A stretch of 64,000 nucleotides of DNA, from contig JBBSEX010000007.1 of NCBI GenBank assembly GCA_038239345.1, forward strand, positions 186,001 to 250,000. The letters are read 5' to 3'. The notes below the pieces were generated by a model. The model did no database searches and was not told the origin of the DNA. It worked only from the letters and a program-made list of their open reading frames with translations. The position numbers and the translations under genes are program-made. This document shows positions 50,439 to 58,100 of the stretch, piece after piece. This DNA is from JBBSEX01 sp038239345. GTDB taxonomy: Bacteria; Acidobacteriota; Terriglobia; Bryobacterales; Bryobacteraceae. The stretch's first letter is position 1. Each line of letters starts with the position of its first letter.

Positions 50439-51029
50439 TCAGTGCGCGACGGCACTAATGTAACCGCGCTCCAGGGCAAAGCCCGGCCCGCTTCCAAAGC
50501 CCCGATTCGCCCCACACATCGCAATCAAGCCCTTAAAGGAAGACCATACCTCGCGCTGGAGAAAGAAGTTCGGAATGATGGCTGGCGCACCAAATACGGG
50601 AACCATACTTGCCATCGCCGTCACCTGCCAAGCTGCAAACGCAATGGCCGATGCTCCAAATAGCAAGATGCTGGCACTGCCACCCTGCATTAGCCGAAAC
50701 GGTCCGAAGTTGGACCCGGCCGATAAAAGAATGCACCCGCCGGAGAAATCCCGTAACTGCAGTGGCGCCGAGGTGAGCGTATATACTTTCCCCGCCGAGA
50801 ACATAGAGGAAGTGGAGCCATCCCCATTCAGCGGAATGGAAATACTGAGACCCGCACCGGCGGCGGCATATCGGGCACGCACGCCTTGGGGCGGCAGGGG
50901 TGACCTGCTAGTGAGATCTATGAACCCAGCCGACAACGCGACGATTCCGACACCGGCGTCGCCCCCGCCGGATGTTTGGAAGTTCCAACCGGACTCTCGA
51001 GCGCTTCTCAAAACAGTGGATAAACTCAT
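50439..51029 (-). CDS. Hypothetical protein, glycine-rich with hydrophobic segments
   Basis: A 196-residue reading frame with AGAGG about eight bases ahead of its ATG on the minus strand. The N-terminal half is Gly/Ser/Ala-rich (SGGGDAGVGIVALSAGFIDL, AGAGLSISIPLNGDGSTSS) and predicted mainly beta. Residues 115-145 are hydrophobic (SASILLFGASAIAFAAWQVTA), possibly one membrane segment. No family or catalytic motif is recognised. A competing plus-strand frame in this place has poorer composition and no start signal, so the minus strand is preferred. Confidence 0.55.
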   Translation of the reverse strand: MSLSTVLRSARESGWNFQTSGGGDAGVGIVALSAGFIDLTSRSPLPPQGVRARYAAAGAGLSISIPLNGDGSTSSMFSAGKVYTLTSAPLQLRDFSGGCILLSAGSNFGPFRLMQGGSASILLFGASAIAFAAWQVTAMASMVPVFGAPAIIPNFFLQREVWSSFKGLIAMCGANRGFGSGPGFALERGYISAVAH

Positions 51030-51155
51030 TTTCTGTACCTCTGATTAAAAAGCGTCTTCCCAAATACAATAGGGACACCGGCTCGGCGAAAATTAGTAAC
51101 CTTCCTGTAAAGGAATTCGGCTAACCGCGTAATAGAAGACCGAGGAGCTTACACA

Positions 51156-51500
51156 ATGAACAAAGTGTTACTTGGCCTGCTATTGGGGGCGTTTTTGGGG
51201 ATTTTCGATGGACTTACGTCGTGGTTCACGCCGGAAGCTCGCCCCGGTTTAGTAGGAATCGTGATCGGGTCCATGATCAAAGGGCTGATCATCGGCGTGT
51301 GCGCCGGATACTTCGCCAAGAAGGTCCACTCGCTACCGCTGGGAATTCTGTTCGGACTTGCGCTCGGCATGTTTCTCGCATTCCTTGTTGCGCGGATGCA
51401 GGGCAAGTATTACTTCGAAATCATGTTACCTGGCAGTATTTTGGGTGCGGTTGTCGGCTTCGCAACCCAGAAATATCCCTCTACGGCGCTGGCAAAGTAA
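51156..51500 (+). CDS. Small membrane protein with glycine-zipper helices
   Basis: A 114-residue protein of three or four transmembrane helices: KVLLGLLLGAFLGIFDGLT, GIVIGSMIKGLIIGVCAGYF, PLGILFGLALGMFLAFLV and SILGAVVGFATQ. The helices are rich in GxxxG spacing. A GAGGAG lies about nine bases ahead of the ATG. No family name is recognised and no neighbour indicates its role. A strong hairpin follows the stop. Confidence 0.7.
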   Translation: MNKVLLGLLLGAFLGIFDGLTSWFTPEARPGLVGIVIGSMIKGLIIGVCAGYFAKKVHSLPLGILFGLALGMFLAFLVARMQGKYYFEIMLPGSILGAVVGFATQKYPSTALAK

Positions 51501-51506
51501 GAAGGG

Positions 51507-51562
51507 GAATCCCGGCGTAGCGAACCCCGGGGGATAACGGGCGCTCCGCCGGGATTCGTTTT
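51507..51562 (+). terminator. Long inverted repeat with T-rich tail after the membrane protein gene
   Basis: GAATCCCGGCG (51507-51517) and CGCCGGGATTC (51547-51557) form an 11-base perfect stem around a GC-rich interior that can fold further, followed by GTTTTCC. It probably terminates transcription of the membrane protein gene and may protect it from the convergent ku gene. Confidence 0.6.
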
Positions 51563-51631
51563 CCCCGCTGTTTATTGGAACACCAGAAGAGCGTGCGCGA
51601 TGCGTTAATTCTTGTTATTAGCCCGAAAGGG

Positions 51632-52465
51632 CTAGCCTGCGCCACCCGCGCGTCGAGGCTTCTTTACCGCTATGGGACCTGATTCGACCGATGCCGCTGG
51701 TTTCTTCGCCAAGTCCAGACTGGCCCGCAACGCCTCCAGAATATCGATGACCTTCCCCGATTGCGGCTCCGGCAGGGCCACAACTTCCTTGCCTTCCTTC
51801 TTGGTCTCAATCAACTGCAGAAGATTCTCGCGGAACGTGTCTTTGTATTTACTGGGATCGAATTCCGCCGCCAGGGATTCGATCAGCAACATCGCCAATT
51901 CCTTCTCTTTATCTTTCACCAGACTGACGTCGGTACGAAACTCGTCGATCTTGCGGATCTCGTGGGCGTAATACATGGTGTGCATCAACACGCCTTGCGC
52001 TCCTGGACGCAAGATGACTATGTGCTCGCGATTGTGCATCGCGATCTTCGCCACACCTACGTAACCAGAGCGCTTTAGGGCATCGAAGAGTAAGGCGTAT
52101 GGCTTTTCGCCGGCGTCGTCGGGGGCCAAATAGTAGGAACTTTCGAAATAGACGGGATCGACTTCGTCAGTCTTGACGAACTCCAGGATTTCCATCACCT
52201 TCGCGGTTTTAGGAGCTACCTTCTTAATATCCTCGTCATCGATTACAACGTAACGGTCCTTCTCATACTCGTAACCTTTGACGATCTCGGAACGCGGGAT
52301 CGGCTTATCCTCGGACTGGCAGAAGATCACCTGCTTTACACGTGATCCGTCGGTCTTATGCAGTTGGTTGAAACTGATACTCTCGCCGCGCGCGGCGCTA
52401 AACAGTTTCACCGGAAACGATACAAGACCGAAAGTGATGTGACCTTTCCAGATGGTGCTCGCCAT
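51632..52465 (-). CDS. ku: Bacterial Ku DNA-end-binding protein
   Basis: A 277-residue homodimeric Ku that binds double-strand ends and recruits LigD for non-homologous end joining. MASTIWKGHITFGLVSFPVKLFSAAR and FNQLHKTDGSRVKQVIFCQ are the conserved N-terminal barrel; MHTMYYAHEIR and LAMLLIESLAAEFDPSKYKDTFRENLLQLI are also typical. The C-terminus is short and basic. No ligD is nearby, so the ligase is encoded elsewhere. It is divergent to the Do-type protease gene. Confidence 0.95.
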   Translation of the reverse strand: MASTIWKGHITFGLVSFPVKLFSAARGESISFNQLHKTDGSRVKQVIFCQSEDKPIPRSEIVKGYEYEKDRYVVIDDEDIKKVAPKTAKVMEILEFVKTDEVDPVYFESSYYLAPDDAGEKPYALLFDALKRSGYVGVAKIAMHNREHIVILRPGAQGVLMHTMYYAHEIRKIDEFRTDVSLVKDKEKELAMLLIESLAAEFDPSKYKDTFRENLLQLIETKKEGKEVVALPEPQSGKVIDILEALRASLDLAKKPAASVESGPIAVKKPRRAGGAG

Positions 52466-52663
52466 AACCGACGTCCCCCGAGCTTACTTCATACCACAAT
52501 CGGGAAACAGGTTCAAGGGATTGTGTTTTATCAGCGGGCGTCGCTGTGGTCAGCCTCTCTTCGGCCGACAATCCAGCCCGCGACGTTTTTCTATCTCCGA
52601 CGTCTCAGCTTTTGAAACCGAATCCCTTCGCGCGACATCAATCGGGGCAGTAGCATTGTCCCT

Positions 52664-52669
52664 TATAAT
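52664..52669 (+). promoter_or_regulatory. Consensus -10 element of the Do-type protease gene
   Basis: A perfect TATAAT in the 240-base divergent interval between ku and the protease gene, predicted start near 52676 and a leader of about 30 bases containing GAAAGGTAAG. No matching -35 at 16-18 bases. The rest of the interval shows no gene. Confidence 0.5.
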
Positions 52670-52705
52670 AAAAGTCAGGTTTTGGCCGAAAGGTAAGCGC
52701 ATACC

Positions 52706-54325
52706 ATGAAGTTGTTCGATAGAGTTCGCCGGCGGAAGGTTTTGTCGTTTTCGCTGCTGCTATTCACGCTGTCCCTTGGAATCGTGATCGGGACACTTGT
52801 AAATACTGGCGTACACGCGGCTCGGGCGCAATCGGCAGCTCCAGACGCCACACCCTTGACCATCCCGAATCCCGTCCTGATCGGCAATGAGTTCACCAAA
52901 TTGGCCAAGAAACTGGAGCCTTCCGTGGTAAACATTACCGCTGACGCTTCGGCGAAAGAGCAAGACGCTCCGAAGGGCACGCGCCGTGGACCGCAGCCCC
53001 CGCAAGGCCAGGATGAAGAGGATAACAACGAAGACAACACGGACCTCTTCCGCCGGTTTTTCCATCAGCCGTTTAATAACGACATGCCCCAGCGAGCCCT
53101 AAAGCGTGAACAATCGGGTACGGGCTTCCTGGTGGACGCCCATGGATACATCCTCACCAATAATCACGTGGTGGATAAGATGGACCACATCAAGGTGCGC
53201 TTACACGGCGATCTAACCGATTACAAGGCTCGACTGATCGGCGTCGATGTGGAGACGGATATCGCCGTTATTAAGATTGAGCCGCACAGTCCGCTGACGC
53301 CGGTGACGATCGCGAATTCCGAGGGTGTCCAGGTGGGCGATTGGGCAGTGGCGATCGGGTCGCCATTCGGCCTCGAAGCTTCGGTTACCGCGGGTATCGT
53401 AAGCGCGACAGGGCGAGACATCGGGACACAGGCCTTCCAGCGATTTATTCAGACTGACGCAGCCATCAACCCCGGCAATAGCGGCGGTCCGCTGTTGAAT
53501 ATCCGGGGCGACGTGATTGGCGTGAATACGATGATCGCGACGCAGAGTGGCGGTTACCAGGGAATTGGCTTCGCTCTGCCGATGAACACGGCCGTAAAAG
53601 TTTATAACGACATCATCAAGACCGGCCGGGTCACTCGCGGATCCATCGGTATTAGCTGGAATAAGAATGATAAGCCAGAATTGTTGAAGGCGCTGGGTGC
53701 AAAGAACGGCGTCCTGGTGGCCGATGTCAGCAAGGGTGGCCCGGCGGACAAGGCGGGACTCAAAGCTGAGGATATCGTGGTTGCCATCAATGGCAAGGAA
53801 ATCAAAGATGGCGACGATCTAGTGACGCGTGTCGCCGATATGGCGATCGGCGCGGCAGCGACGCTGACTGTGGATCGGGGCGGAAAACGAATGGATTTAA
53901 AACTCGTTATCGCCGATCGCTCGGAAGTATTCAAGAACGACCCGCGAGTAACGGGATTGCCGCCCGAAGCGAATCCGTCGAAGGTGGAGGGCACTCCCGC
54001 TAAGTTCGGCATTTTCATACGTGACCTCTCTCCCGCCGAAAAGGAAGCCGCGAATCCGCCAGAAGGCCACGGCGTACGAGTCACACGGGTTGAAGCAGGG
54101 TCGTTTGCGGAAGATTTGCAAATTCAGGATCAGGACATTATCGTTTCCATCAACCGGCAGCCGGTGTCTTCTAAAGAGGATGTGCAGAAGGTTCAGAGCG
54201 CTTTGAAGCCCGGCGACGCCGTGGCATTCCGGATTATGCGTTCCATTCAGGCGGCGCCCCGCGGTGGAAAGCCGCAATACAACACGTTCTTCGTGTCGGG
54301 TACGTTGCCGCCAGTCACGGAATAA
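52706..54325 (+). CDS. Do-type periplasmic serine protease (DegP/HtrA family)
   Basis: A 539-residue envelope protease-chaperone. A single membrane segment (LSFSLLLFTLSLGIVIGTLV) anchors it. The catalytic triad is His154 (LTNNHVVDKMD), Asp185 (ETDIAVIK) and Ser259 (NPGNSGGPL). Two PDZ domains follow, about residues 310-400 (KNGVLVADVSKGGPADKAGL) and 440-535 (GVRVTRVEAGSFAEDLQIQDQD). An unusually acidic insert (residues 100-112) lies before the protease domain. It degrades or refolds misfolded periplasmic proteins. Confidence 0.94.
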   Translation: MKLFDRVRRRKVLSFSLLLFTLSLGIVIGTLVNTGVHAARAQSAAPDATPLTIPNPVLIGNEFTKLAKKLEPSVVNITADASAKEQDAPKGTRRGPQPPQGQDEEDNNEDNTDLFRRFFHQPFNNDMPQRALKREQSGTGFLVDAHGYILTNNHVVDKMDHIKVRLHGDLTDYKARLIGVDVETDIAVIKIEPHSPLTPVTIANSEGVQVGDWAVAIGSPFGLEASVTAGIVSATGRDIGTQAFQRFIQTDAAINPGNSGGPLLNIRGDVIGVNTMIATQSGGYQGIGFALPMNTAVKVYNDIIKTGRVTRGSIGISWNKNDKPELLKALGAKNGVLVADVSKGGPADKAGLKAEDIVVAINGKEIKDGDDLVTRVADMAIGAAATLTVDRGGKRMDLKLVIADRSEVFKNDPRVTGLPPEANPSKVEGTPAKFGIFIRDLSPAEKEAANPPEGHGVRVTRVEAGSFAEDLQIQDQDIIVSINRQPVSSKEDVQKVQSALKPGDAVAFRIMRSIQAAPRGGKPQYNTFFVSGTLPPVTE

Positions 54326-54339
54326 TTAGCCAGCGGACC

Positions 54340-54954
54340 TTGGCCCGAGTGAACCACCGTCCGCGAAGGCACAAGGCTGTTACACTTAAGACCGTGTTTG
54401 CCGCAAAATTCCTCTTTTTTTTCGCGACACTCGCTGGCCTTGCGCTGGCTGGGAACCCCGTTCGCCATGCAGTAACGAAGAAGCCTGCCGTGAGCAAAGC
54501 GCAAAAGCCGGCAGCGGCGAAAACGGTGGGAACCCGGGCGGCCGTTTCAAGAGTTGGCACCCACCGCGTGAATACGCGCTACACCAGCGCCCGGTCAAAA
54601 GTAGCTGTTTCAACGCAAGCCCGGGGGCGCACCGCGCAGCGTACGCGGCAAGCACCACTCGCTACGAGCTATCACCCGACCCAACAGGAGCCGTCCGCCG
54701 AGAGGTATCACCAGATTCAACAGTCCCTCGCCGACAAGGGTTACTATAAGGGCGAACCAGGCAGTTCTTGGGGCCCGGAATCAGCAGTCGCATTAAAGCG
54801 TTTTCAGCAGGATCAGAATTTACCGCCCAGCGGGAAAATCGATTCACTCTCCGTGATTGCCCTTGGCTTGGGTCCGAAAAGATCCGCCACCGTAGATGGA
54901 CAGGGGCCGGCCATCCGCCAACAACCACTGAATTCGCCTGAATCGAAACCGTAA
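54340..54954 (+). CDS. Secreted peptidoglycan-binding-domain protein
   Basis: About 204 residues with TTG at 54340 as start, or 186 from GTG 54394; neither has a good ribosome-binding site. A hydrophobic stretch (FLFFFATLAGLALAG) is a signal or anchor. The middle is low-complexity and basic (Ala/Lys/Thr/Arg). The C-terminal domain YHQIQQSLADKGYYKGEPG then VALKRFQQDQNLPPSGKID is a PG_binding_1 repeat. It follows the protease by 15 bases and probably shares its transcript. No enzymatic domain is present. Confidence 0.75.
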   Translation: MARVNHRPRRHKAVTLKTVFAAKFLFFFATLAGLALAGNPVRHAVTKKPAVSKAQKPAAAKTVGTRAAVSRVGTHRVNTRYTSARSKVAVSTQARGRTAQRTRQAPLATSYHPTQQEPSAERYHQIQQSLADKGYYKGEPGSSWGPESAVALKRFQQDQNLPPSGKIDSLSVIALGLGPKRSATVDGQGPAIRQQPLNSPESKP

Positions 54955-54959
54955 ATTAC

Positions 54960-56072
54960 ATGATTATCGGAGTTCCGAAGGAAGTAAAAGATCATGAGAC
55001 TCGTGTGGGTCTTGTACCGAGCGGAGCCACTGCTCTCATAGAGGCCGGCCACAGAGTACTGGTTGAAGAAGGTGCGGGCAAAGGCAGTTCACTCGGCGAT
55101 GAAGAGTATCGCGAGGCGGGCGCAGAGATCGTGTCCAGTGCCGCGGCGGTCTGGTCGCAAGCTGACTTAATCGTGAAAGTAAAGGGCCCGCAACCGCCCG
55201 AATATCCCTATCTGCGGCCGGGCCTGCTGCTGTTCACCTATTTGCATCTCGCCCCGGCGCCGGAATTGACCGATCGGCTCCTAGAGGCCCGTGTCAACGC
55301 GGTGGCCTATGAAACCATACGGGAAGATGACGATTCCCTGCCCTTATTGACGCCAATGAGTGAAGTGGCGGGCCGCATGGCGGTGCAAGTAGGCGCTCAA
55401 TATTTGGAAGCCCCGAACGGCGGTCGCGGCGTTTTGCTGGGAGGCATTCCAGGTGTCGCGCCGGCGAATATCGTAATCCTCGGCGGTGGAATTGTCGGCC
55501 ATAATGCGGCAAAAATGGCGGTTGGCTTGGGCGCGAAGGTGACGATCATCGATCATAATTTGAATCGACTTCGCGATTTGGACGACATCTATGAAAGCAA
55601 GATCGTGACGCTGGCATCGAACGTCTATACGATTCGGGAAGCGCTTCGCCAAGCCGATCTGGTGATTGGCGCGGTTCTAATTCCAGGCGCTTCGGCGCCG
55701 AAACTAGTGCGCCGGGAAATGATTTCCGTAATGAAAAAGGGCGCGGTAATTGTCGACGTGGCTATCGATCAGGGCGGATGTTTGGAAACCTCGCGCGCCA
55801 CCACGCACACCGATCCGGTTTACTATGTCGAGGGCGTACTCCACTACTGCGTCTCGAATATGCCGGCCGCCGTCCCCCACACCGCAACTTTCGGGCTGAC
55901 CAATGCGACTTGCCCATATCTGCTGGAGTTAGCGAATAAAGGATTGGCCCAGGCCTGCCAGGATAGCAACGCGATCAGCGAAGGCGTGAATACGTATGAC
56001 GGGCACATTACGTATCGCGCCGTTGCCGAGTCGCAGAATAAAGAGTGGGAGCCGATCAGTGCCGTGCTGTGA
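54960..56072 (+). CDS. ald: Alanine dehydrogenase
   Basis: A 370-residue NAD-dependent enzyme interconverting L-alanine and pyruvate plus ammonia. MIIGVPKEVKDHETRVGLVP at the N-terminus, catalytic Lys75 in IVKVKGPQ and His96 in TYLHLAP, and the Rossmann motif ILGGGIVGHNAAKMA are all family standard, as is VVDVAIDQGGCLETS. It starts five bases after the peptidoglycan-binding gene. Convergent with the ABC-F gene, two bases apart. Confidence 0.96.
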   Translation: MIIGVPKEVKDHETRVGLVPSGATALIEAGHRVLVEEGAGKGSSLGDEEYREAGAEIVSSAAAVWSQADLIVKVKGPQPPEYPYLRPGLLLFTYLHLAPAPELTDRLLEARVNAVAYETIREDDDSLPLLTPMSEVAGRMAVQVGAQYLEAPNGGRGVLLGGIPGVAPANIVILGGGIVGHNAAKMAVGLGAKVTIIDHNLNRLRDLDDIYESKIVTLASNVYTIREALRQADLVIGAVLIPGASAPKLVRREMISVMKKGAVIVDVAIDQGGCLETSRATTHTDPVYYVEGVLHYCVSNMPAAVPHTATFGLTNATCPYLLELANKGLAQACQDSNAISEGVNTYDGHITYRAVAESQNKEWEPISAVL

Positions 56073-56074
56073 GC

Positions 56075-57091
56075 TTAAGCGTTGGCTTCGATTGTGGCGC
56101 TGAGGTCTTCCCATTCGGCCATTAATTTATCGGCGGACGCGCGATCCGCTGCCATTTGATCGCTGAGCCGCTGGGTCTCGTCGGCGTTTTTGAAATTACC
56201 CAGTTCGCGCTCGCTGTCCGCAATGTTCGCCTCCAGACGTCCCAGCTGCTGCTCGATTTCTTCCGTGCGCGATTTGAGTTGCTTGACCTTCATCGGATTC
56301 AAGCGCTTCACGTTCAGCGGAGGCGCGGAGCCATTTTGCGCAGCGTGAGCTTCCACCGCCGGCGGAACTGCGGAACTCAAACTGAGGTCGACATGACTGC
56401 CGCCCTTCCGCCACAGATAATCTTCATAATTGCCGGGGAAGATGTGAACGCCACCCTCGCCCACTTCGAAGATTCGCGTCGCTAATTTATCGATGAAGTA
56501 ACGGTCGTGCGAAACGAACACGGCGGTGCCGGTGTAGCCTTGCATCGCTTCCAGCAACACGTCCTTGGCGCGCATGTCCAGATGGTTTGTAGGTTCATCG
56601 AGCAGCAAGAAATTCGATGGCTGAAGAAGGATGCGAGCTAGCGCATACCGGTTCCGCTCACCACCCGAGAGCACGCCGATCTTTTTGAATACATCGTCTT
56701 CGGAAAATAGGAAACAACCCAGAAGGCTCCGCAGTTCCGTCTGGGTGGCGCGCGCTGTCGCACCAGACAGATCGTCAATCATCCGGGCTTCGGTGTTGAG
56801 TTCCTTATACTGATCCTGGGCGAAGTAATCGGCTTCGACGTTGTGGCCAAGCTTGTATTCCCCCGACGACAACGGTTCCGTACCAGCCAGGAGCTTAATC
56901 AGAGTCGATTTGCCCGCGCCATTCACACCCACCAGGGCGATGCGGTCTCCCCGCTCAATGGTGAAATTGACACCGGCGAATACATGCTTCGCGCCGTAAC
57001 TTTTGGCCACGTTGTTGAATTCAGCGACAATGCGGCCACTAACTTTCGGCTGCGGAAAGGAAAAATGGATAGTCTTCTCATCCGGCGGCAC
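56075..57091 (-). CDS. ABC-F protein, C-terminal half (second ATPase domain) after an in-frame stop
   Basis: A 338-residue segment in the same frame as the upstream ORF and separated from it only by one TAA codon. It begins at a GTG directly after that stop, reading VPPDEKTIHFSFPQP, normally the inter-domain linker end of ABC-F proteins. It holds the second nucleotide-binding domain: Walker A GVNGAGKST, signature LSGGERNRYALA, Walker B LLLDEPTNHLD, and a C-terminal coiled coil. By itself it could be made by termination-reinitiation. The reading GAA in place of TAA restores one 641-residue protein. Confidence 0.85.
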   Translation of the reverse strand: MPPDEKTIHFSFPQPKVSGRIVAEFNNVAKSYGAKHVFAGVNFTIERGDRIALVGVNGAGKSTLIKLLAGTEPLSSGEYKLGHNVEADYFAQDQYKELNTEARMIDDLSGATARATQTELRSLLGCFLFSEDDVFKKIGVLSGGERNRYALARILLQPSNFLLLDEPTNHLDMRAKDVLLEAMQGYTGTAVFVSHDRYFIDKLATRIFEVGEGGVHIFPGNYEDYLWRKGGSHVDLSLSSAVPPAVEAHAAQNGSAPPLNVKRLNPMKVKQLKSRTEEIEQQLGRLEANIADSERELGNFKNADETQRLSDQMAADRASADKLMAEWEDLSATIEANA

Positions 57092-58000
57092 TTAAATGCG
57101 CTCGATTTTTTCCAGTTCCTTGATGCGGCTCTGTACCTGCTTGGCCTTTGTCGCCTGCGCGCGAAAACGGTTTATGAACGACTCTAGCTGCTCAATGCGC
57201 TCCCTCTGATTTTTATAGGCGGCTTCCAGTTGTTCGCGCCGTTCCGTCTTCTGAACAATGTATTTGTCGTAATTGCCGCTATAGAAAAATACTTTTTTGT
57301 TCCAGATCTCAACCGTCCTGCTGACGGTGACATCCAGAAAATACCGGTCGTGCGATATAAGAACGAAGGCATTGGGATAGTTGGTAAGGTATTGCTCTAG
57401 CCAGTTGCGGGCTTCCAGGTCAAGATGGTTTGTAGGCTCGTCCAGAAGCAGCAGGTTGGGTTTCTGCAATAACAGTTTCGCCAGTGCAATCCGCATCTGC
57501 CAACCGCCTGAGAACTCTTCGGTGCGCTTCTCCCATTCCTCCTTGCGAAAGCCCAAGCCATCCAAAACCGTGCCCACCTGAGACTCGATAGAGTACCCAT
57601 CTCGAGTGTGAAGCTGACTATCGACAAACTGGAACCGATCGGCGACTTGCGAGTATTCCTCGCTCAACGGATCAAGGACGCCCATCTGGTGGCCAAGCGT
57701 TTCTAACTCTTTTTCCATGGCCCGAAGGTCATCGAAAACAGACATGCATTCGCTGAATACACCGCGGCCGGATAAGCTCAATCCGTCTTGCGGCAAATAT
57801 CCGGCGGTGATTCCTTTGGTTAAAGTAATGTTTCCATAATCGAGGGATTCGATACCACCTAGCACCTTTAGGAGTGTCGACTTCCCGGTGCCGTTCGCAC
57901 CCACCAGTCCGGCGCGCTCTTTCGGTCCAATCAACCAATCTAGATTTTCGAATAGAAGCTTGTGGCCGAAGCGTTTCCCGGCCGAAGAAAGTTGAATCAT
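57092..58000 (-). CDS. ABC-F protein, N-terminal half (first ATPase domain)
   Basis: A 302-residue first half of a translation-associated ABC-F ATPase of the Uup/YheS-like group. Walker A GANGTGKSTLLK, signature EFSGGWQMRIALA, Walker B LLLLDEPTNHLD and the switch ISHDRYFLD are intact, followed by the helical linker QLESFINRFRAQATKAKQVQ that inserts in the ribosome E site. It stops after KIERI with TAA, where relatives continue into the linker end. The start ATG at 58000 faces the receiver-reductase gene on the other strand. Confidence 0.9.
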   Translation of the reverse strand: MIQLSSAGKRFGHKLLFENLDWLIGPKERAGLVGANGTGKSTLLKVLGGIESLDYGNITLTKGITAGYLPQDGLSLSGRGVFSECMSVFDDLRAMEKELETLGHQMGVLDPLSEEYSQVADRFQFVDSQLHTRDGYSIESQVGTVLDGLGFRKEEWEKRTEEFSGGWQMRIALAKLLLQKPNLLLLDEPTNHLDLEARNWLEQYLTNYPNAFVLISHDRYFLDVTVSRTVEIWNKKVFFYSGNYDKYIVQKTERREQLEAAYKNQRERIEQLESFINRFRAQATKAKQVQSRIKELEKIERI

Positions 58001-58086
58001 TCCGTGTATTCCTATTGTCTCATTGGTGTCTGGTTAGTTTGCGCCTGTAGAAATGGCTAGCTAGCGCAAATCGCCCGGCGATGTGA

Positions 58087-58100
58087 CCATACGAGTATGG
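58087..58100 (+). promoter_or_regulatory. Palindrome overlapping the start codon of the receiver-reductase gene
   Basis: CCATAC-GA-GTATGG is a perfect 14-base inverted repeat that includes the ATG at 58097. It could be an operator for the downstream three-gene module. It is short, so chance is possible. No Shine-Dalgarno sequence is seen ahead of the ATG. A second palindrome, GCTAGCTAGC, lies near 58053-58063. Confidence 0.35.

Noticed and set aside
50575..51048. Plus-strand frame of 157 residues opposite the 50439-51029 gene
   Set aside because: No ribosome-binding site and weaker composition; the minus-strand frame has AGAGG at a suitable distance.
54340..54954. Repetitive Ala/Lys/Thr region considered as a DNA repeat or histone-like protein
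   Set aside because: It is low complexity in the protein only, between a signal segment and a peptidoglycan-binding domain; no DNA repeat unit is seen.
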